From contig JAHDSP010000204.1 of the NCBI GenBank assembly GCA_018432645.1, positions 1 through 7,213 on the forward strand: a stretch of DNA of 7,213 nucleotides. The letters are read 5' to 3'. The notes beneath the pieces were generated by a model. It had not been told where the DNA came from. It made no database searches and saw nothing but the letters and a program-made list of their open reading frames with translations. This document shows positions 5,920 to 7,213 of the stretch, one piece after another. The stretch's first letter is position 1. Each line of letters opens with the position of its first letter. This DNA comes from Bacteroidales bacterium (lineage in GTDB: Bacteria > Bacteroidota > Bacteroidia > Bacteroidales > DTU049). The position numbers were made by a program, and so were the translations under genes.

Positions 5920-6918
5920 ATGAAGACTTTAGTTGATAACATTGATAAACATCTGGCTATGAGTAAGGAAGACTCCAAAGCCTTCTTCGATAATCTCTAC
6001 GATTTCCTGCTAGAGAAAGAAGCAGACGCTATAGATTACCAAGGTTTAAAAATTCAAAGTACTCCACCACTATGTCCAAACTGTCGTAGCAACAATATTG
6101 TAAAAAATGGCAAACAAAAAGGTATGCAAAATTATCGTTGCAAACACTGTGGCAGACAATTTAGAATTACCACTGGCACTTTTGTGTATCGATTACAAAA
6201 ACCACAACTTATGCTCGAGTACATTCGTTGTATGGTTGCAGGCAAAAGTCTCAGAGCTTGTGCTATAGAGGTTAGCATTAGTCTACCAACAAGTTTCACT
6301 TGGCGACACAAAATTCTCTCTGCTTTGAAAAATTTTGACAAAAATGTAAATTTCTTTGGCATAGTAGAAATAGACGAATTGCTGATGGATTATTCTGAAA
6401 AGGGAAGAAAATATTCAAGTGTAAAAGAGATGAAACAAGCAATGAGAAAAAAGCCAAAGAAGGTTGCTGTAATAGTTGCTACAGATAGAAGTGGAAATAT
6501 CCTATTCAGAAACACCGAGAATAAAAGAGTTAATCGAGAAGACATCGAGAAATTTCTAAAAGGCAAAATACCAGAAGATGCAGTTTTATGTACAGGTACC
6601 AAATACGCATTTAGACATATAAGAAAGAGCAAAGTGAAACACAAAGAAATTGTAGGAGCCAAAAAGAAAAAACGAGGTATCTATAGCACAGCTATAGTGA
6701 AGGCTAAGTCAGAGGAATTCACCAAATGGATATATTCAAAGTTTAGAGGAGTAGCAACCAAATACCTGCAAAACTACATTATGTGGTATGTAGCGATAGG
6801 TAAATATCTATCAGGAGGCGTCATTAGTAATACTGGCAGAATGCTTAACCTTGCATCCTCGGACAGATTTGCGTGGTATGAATATTTTAGAGTGAGTAAA
6901 ATATCATATATTGTTTGA
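5920..6918 (+). CDS. IS1595-like transposase-family protein, full length, catalytically degenerate
   Basis: A 332-residue protein with an N-terminal helical region (1-45), a zinc ribbon C52-PN-C55 ... C74-KH-C77, a helix-turn-helix-like block (GKSLRACAIEVSIS, 108-121) followed by WRHKIL (128-133), and a DDE-type domain. IS1595-family enzymes normally have Asp in VEADET, Asp in LCTD and Asn in VNN. Here Asp152 is kept (VEIDEL), but the second position is Gly226 (LCTG) and the third is Lys261 (VKA). FRGVATKYLQNY (275-286) and a long C-terminal tail with LNLASSDRFAW are conserved with the first copy at 1-795. The frame is intact, so this does not look like simple decay. I infer a non-catalytic DNA-binding protein derived from a transposase; an active enzyme using other residues is possible. 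Codons appear somewhat less AT-biased than in the first copy, judged by eye. The start is supported by the promoter box 17 bases upstream. Confidence 0.9.
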   Translation: MKTLVDNIDKHLAMSKEDSKAFFDNLYDFLLEKEADAIDYQGLKIQSTPPLCPNCRSNNIVKNGKQKGMQNYRCKHCGRQFRITTGTFVYRLQKPQLMLEYIRCMVAGKSLRACAIEVSISLPTSFTWRHKILSALKNFDKNVNFFGIVEIDELLMDYSEKGRKYSSVKEMKQAMRKKPKKVAVIVATDRSGNILFRNTENKRVNREDIEKFLKGKIPEDAVLCTGTKYAFRHIRKSKVKHKEIVGAKKKKRGIYSTAIVKAKSEEFTKWIYSKFRGVATKYLQNYIMWYVAIGKYLSGGVISNTGRMLNLASSDRFAWYEYFRVSKISYIV

Positions 6919-6935
6919 AACATTTGAAAAATGTT
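6919..6935 (+). terminator. Small hairpin directly after the IS1595-like stop codon
   Basis: AACATTT (6919-6925) pairs perfectly with AAATGTT (6929-6935) around a 3-base loop, starting at the base after the stop codon. A short TTTT occurs nine bases later, not directly next to the stem, so termination would be weak. It may instead stabilise the 3' end. Confidence 0.3.
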
Positions 6936-6936
6936 C

Positions 6937-6954
6937 ATTAATCTTTTACCTCTT
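6937..6954 (+). repeat. 18-base motif shared with the region after the first IS1595-like gene (copy 2)
   Basis: ATTAATCTTTTACCTCTT differs at one base from 1036-1053 and has the same orientation relative to the IS1595-like gene. It lies just after the hairpin. It is a possible element-end remnant; its inverted partner is not clearly present upstream of the gene. Confidence 0.4.
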
Positions 6955-7013
6955 ATTCATACCTACTCTGTTTTAAAATCCCTTTATCAATAATTTGTGA
7001 TTTAATCAACCCC

Positions 7014-7048
7014 TTGAATTTTACATTAACAAAAAATTTGTATTTTTG
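7014..7048 (+). promoter_or_regulatory. Promoter (-33 and -7) for the amidotransferase gene
   Basis: TATTTTTG at 7041-7048 matches the TAnnTTTG -7 box. A TTG at 7014-7016 could serve as the -33 element with a 24-base spacer, slightly long for this promoter type. The ATG at 7081 lies 32 bases after the box, the longest leader among the promoters in this window. Confidence 0.55.
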
Positions 7049-7080
7049 TTATCATTTTTTTATCATATTTTTTAACTATA

Positions 7081-7213
7081 TGTGCGGCATTGCTGGTATC
7101 TATTCTGATTTTATAAAAAACTTATATCCTGATTTTATTGCTAAAAATGTATGTGATTCCCTTAGACAAAGAGGGCATGATTCTCAAAAATATGAAATTA
7201 TCAATTCTAAATT
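7081..7213 (+). CDS. Class II glutamine amidotransferase, probably asparagine-synthase-like, 3'-truncated by window edge
   Basis: Only the first 44 codons are visible. The protein begins MCGIAGIYSD, so after Met removal Cys would be the N-terminal nucleophile that releases ammonia from glutamine in class II (Ntn) amidotransferases. A further family motif is LRQRGHDS at about residues 28-35, where AsnB enzymes usually have HRGPD and PurF enzymes RGQDS. The GIAGIY start favours AsnB (aspartate plus glutamine and ATP to asparagine) or a related surface-polysaccharide amidotransferase. The His in RGHDS is unusual for AsnB, so PurF is not excluded. The gene has its own promoter, separate from the upstream IS1595-like gene. 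No Shine-Dalgarno sequence is visible before the ATG. Confidence 0.85.

Noticed and set aside
6132..6662. Two minus-strand open frames within the second IS1595-like gene
   Set aside because: Both are antisense to the conserved zinc ribbon, HTH and DDE-like domain, with no independent signals.
1..6918. Composite transposon made of the two IS1595-like genes carrying the four central genes
   Set aside because: The two copies are too divergent to be ends of a recent composite element, the cargo is housekeeping-like, and no outer ends or target duplications are visible.

Overview
The window looks like part of an AT-rich chromosome from a member of the Bacteroidota. Four things point there. A Nif3-like protein gene lies directly upstream of a coiled-coil C4 zinc-ribbon protein gene, a pairing typical of that phylum. 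The zinc-ribbon protein has the Bacteroidota form of its C-terminal half. Exact TAnnTTTG promoter boxes precede five genes. No start codon has a clear Shine-Dalgarno sequence. The YfcC-type carrier would suit an anaerobic or fermentative lifestyle, but the species cannot be named from this sequence.

Layout. From 1 to 795 (+) lies the 3' part of an IS1595-like transposase-family gene, cut by the window edge. From 796 to 1073 is a non-coding stretch between convergent genes. On the minus strand, a MurU-like sugar-1-phosphate nucleotidyltransferase (3426-2686) is followed after 22 bases by a YfcC-family membrane carrier (2663-1074). On the plus strand, diverging from the nucleotidyltransferase over a 78-base shared promoter region, are the Nif3-like protein (3505-4602) and, 11 bases later, the zinc-ribbon protein with a lysine/threonine-rich N-terminal tail (4614-5726). 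A second, complete IS1595-like gene (5920-6918) follows behind a long inverted repeat and its own promoter. The window ends in the first 44 codons of a class II glutamine amidotransferase, probably asparagine-synthase-like (7081 onward).

How the genes relate. The central four genes look like ordinary chromosomal housekeeping or metabolic genes: wall-sugar activation or recycling, solute transport, a metal-binding Nif3 protein and a probable nucleic-acid-binding zinc-ribbon protein. They are bracketed by two paralogous IS1595-like proteins in the same orientation.

The most interesting observation is that both paralogues keep the DNA-binding region and a conserved C-terminus. Both have also lost two of the three residues expected in the IS1595 catalytic triad, and they have diverged strongly from each other only in the catalytic middle. 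The complete copy has an extended palindrome just upstream of its -7 box, where an autoregulatory operator would lie. This suggests a family of catalytically dead, possibly domesticated, transposase-derived DNA-binding proteins. That reading is an inference from motif comparison by eye.
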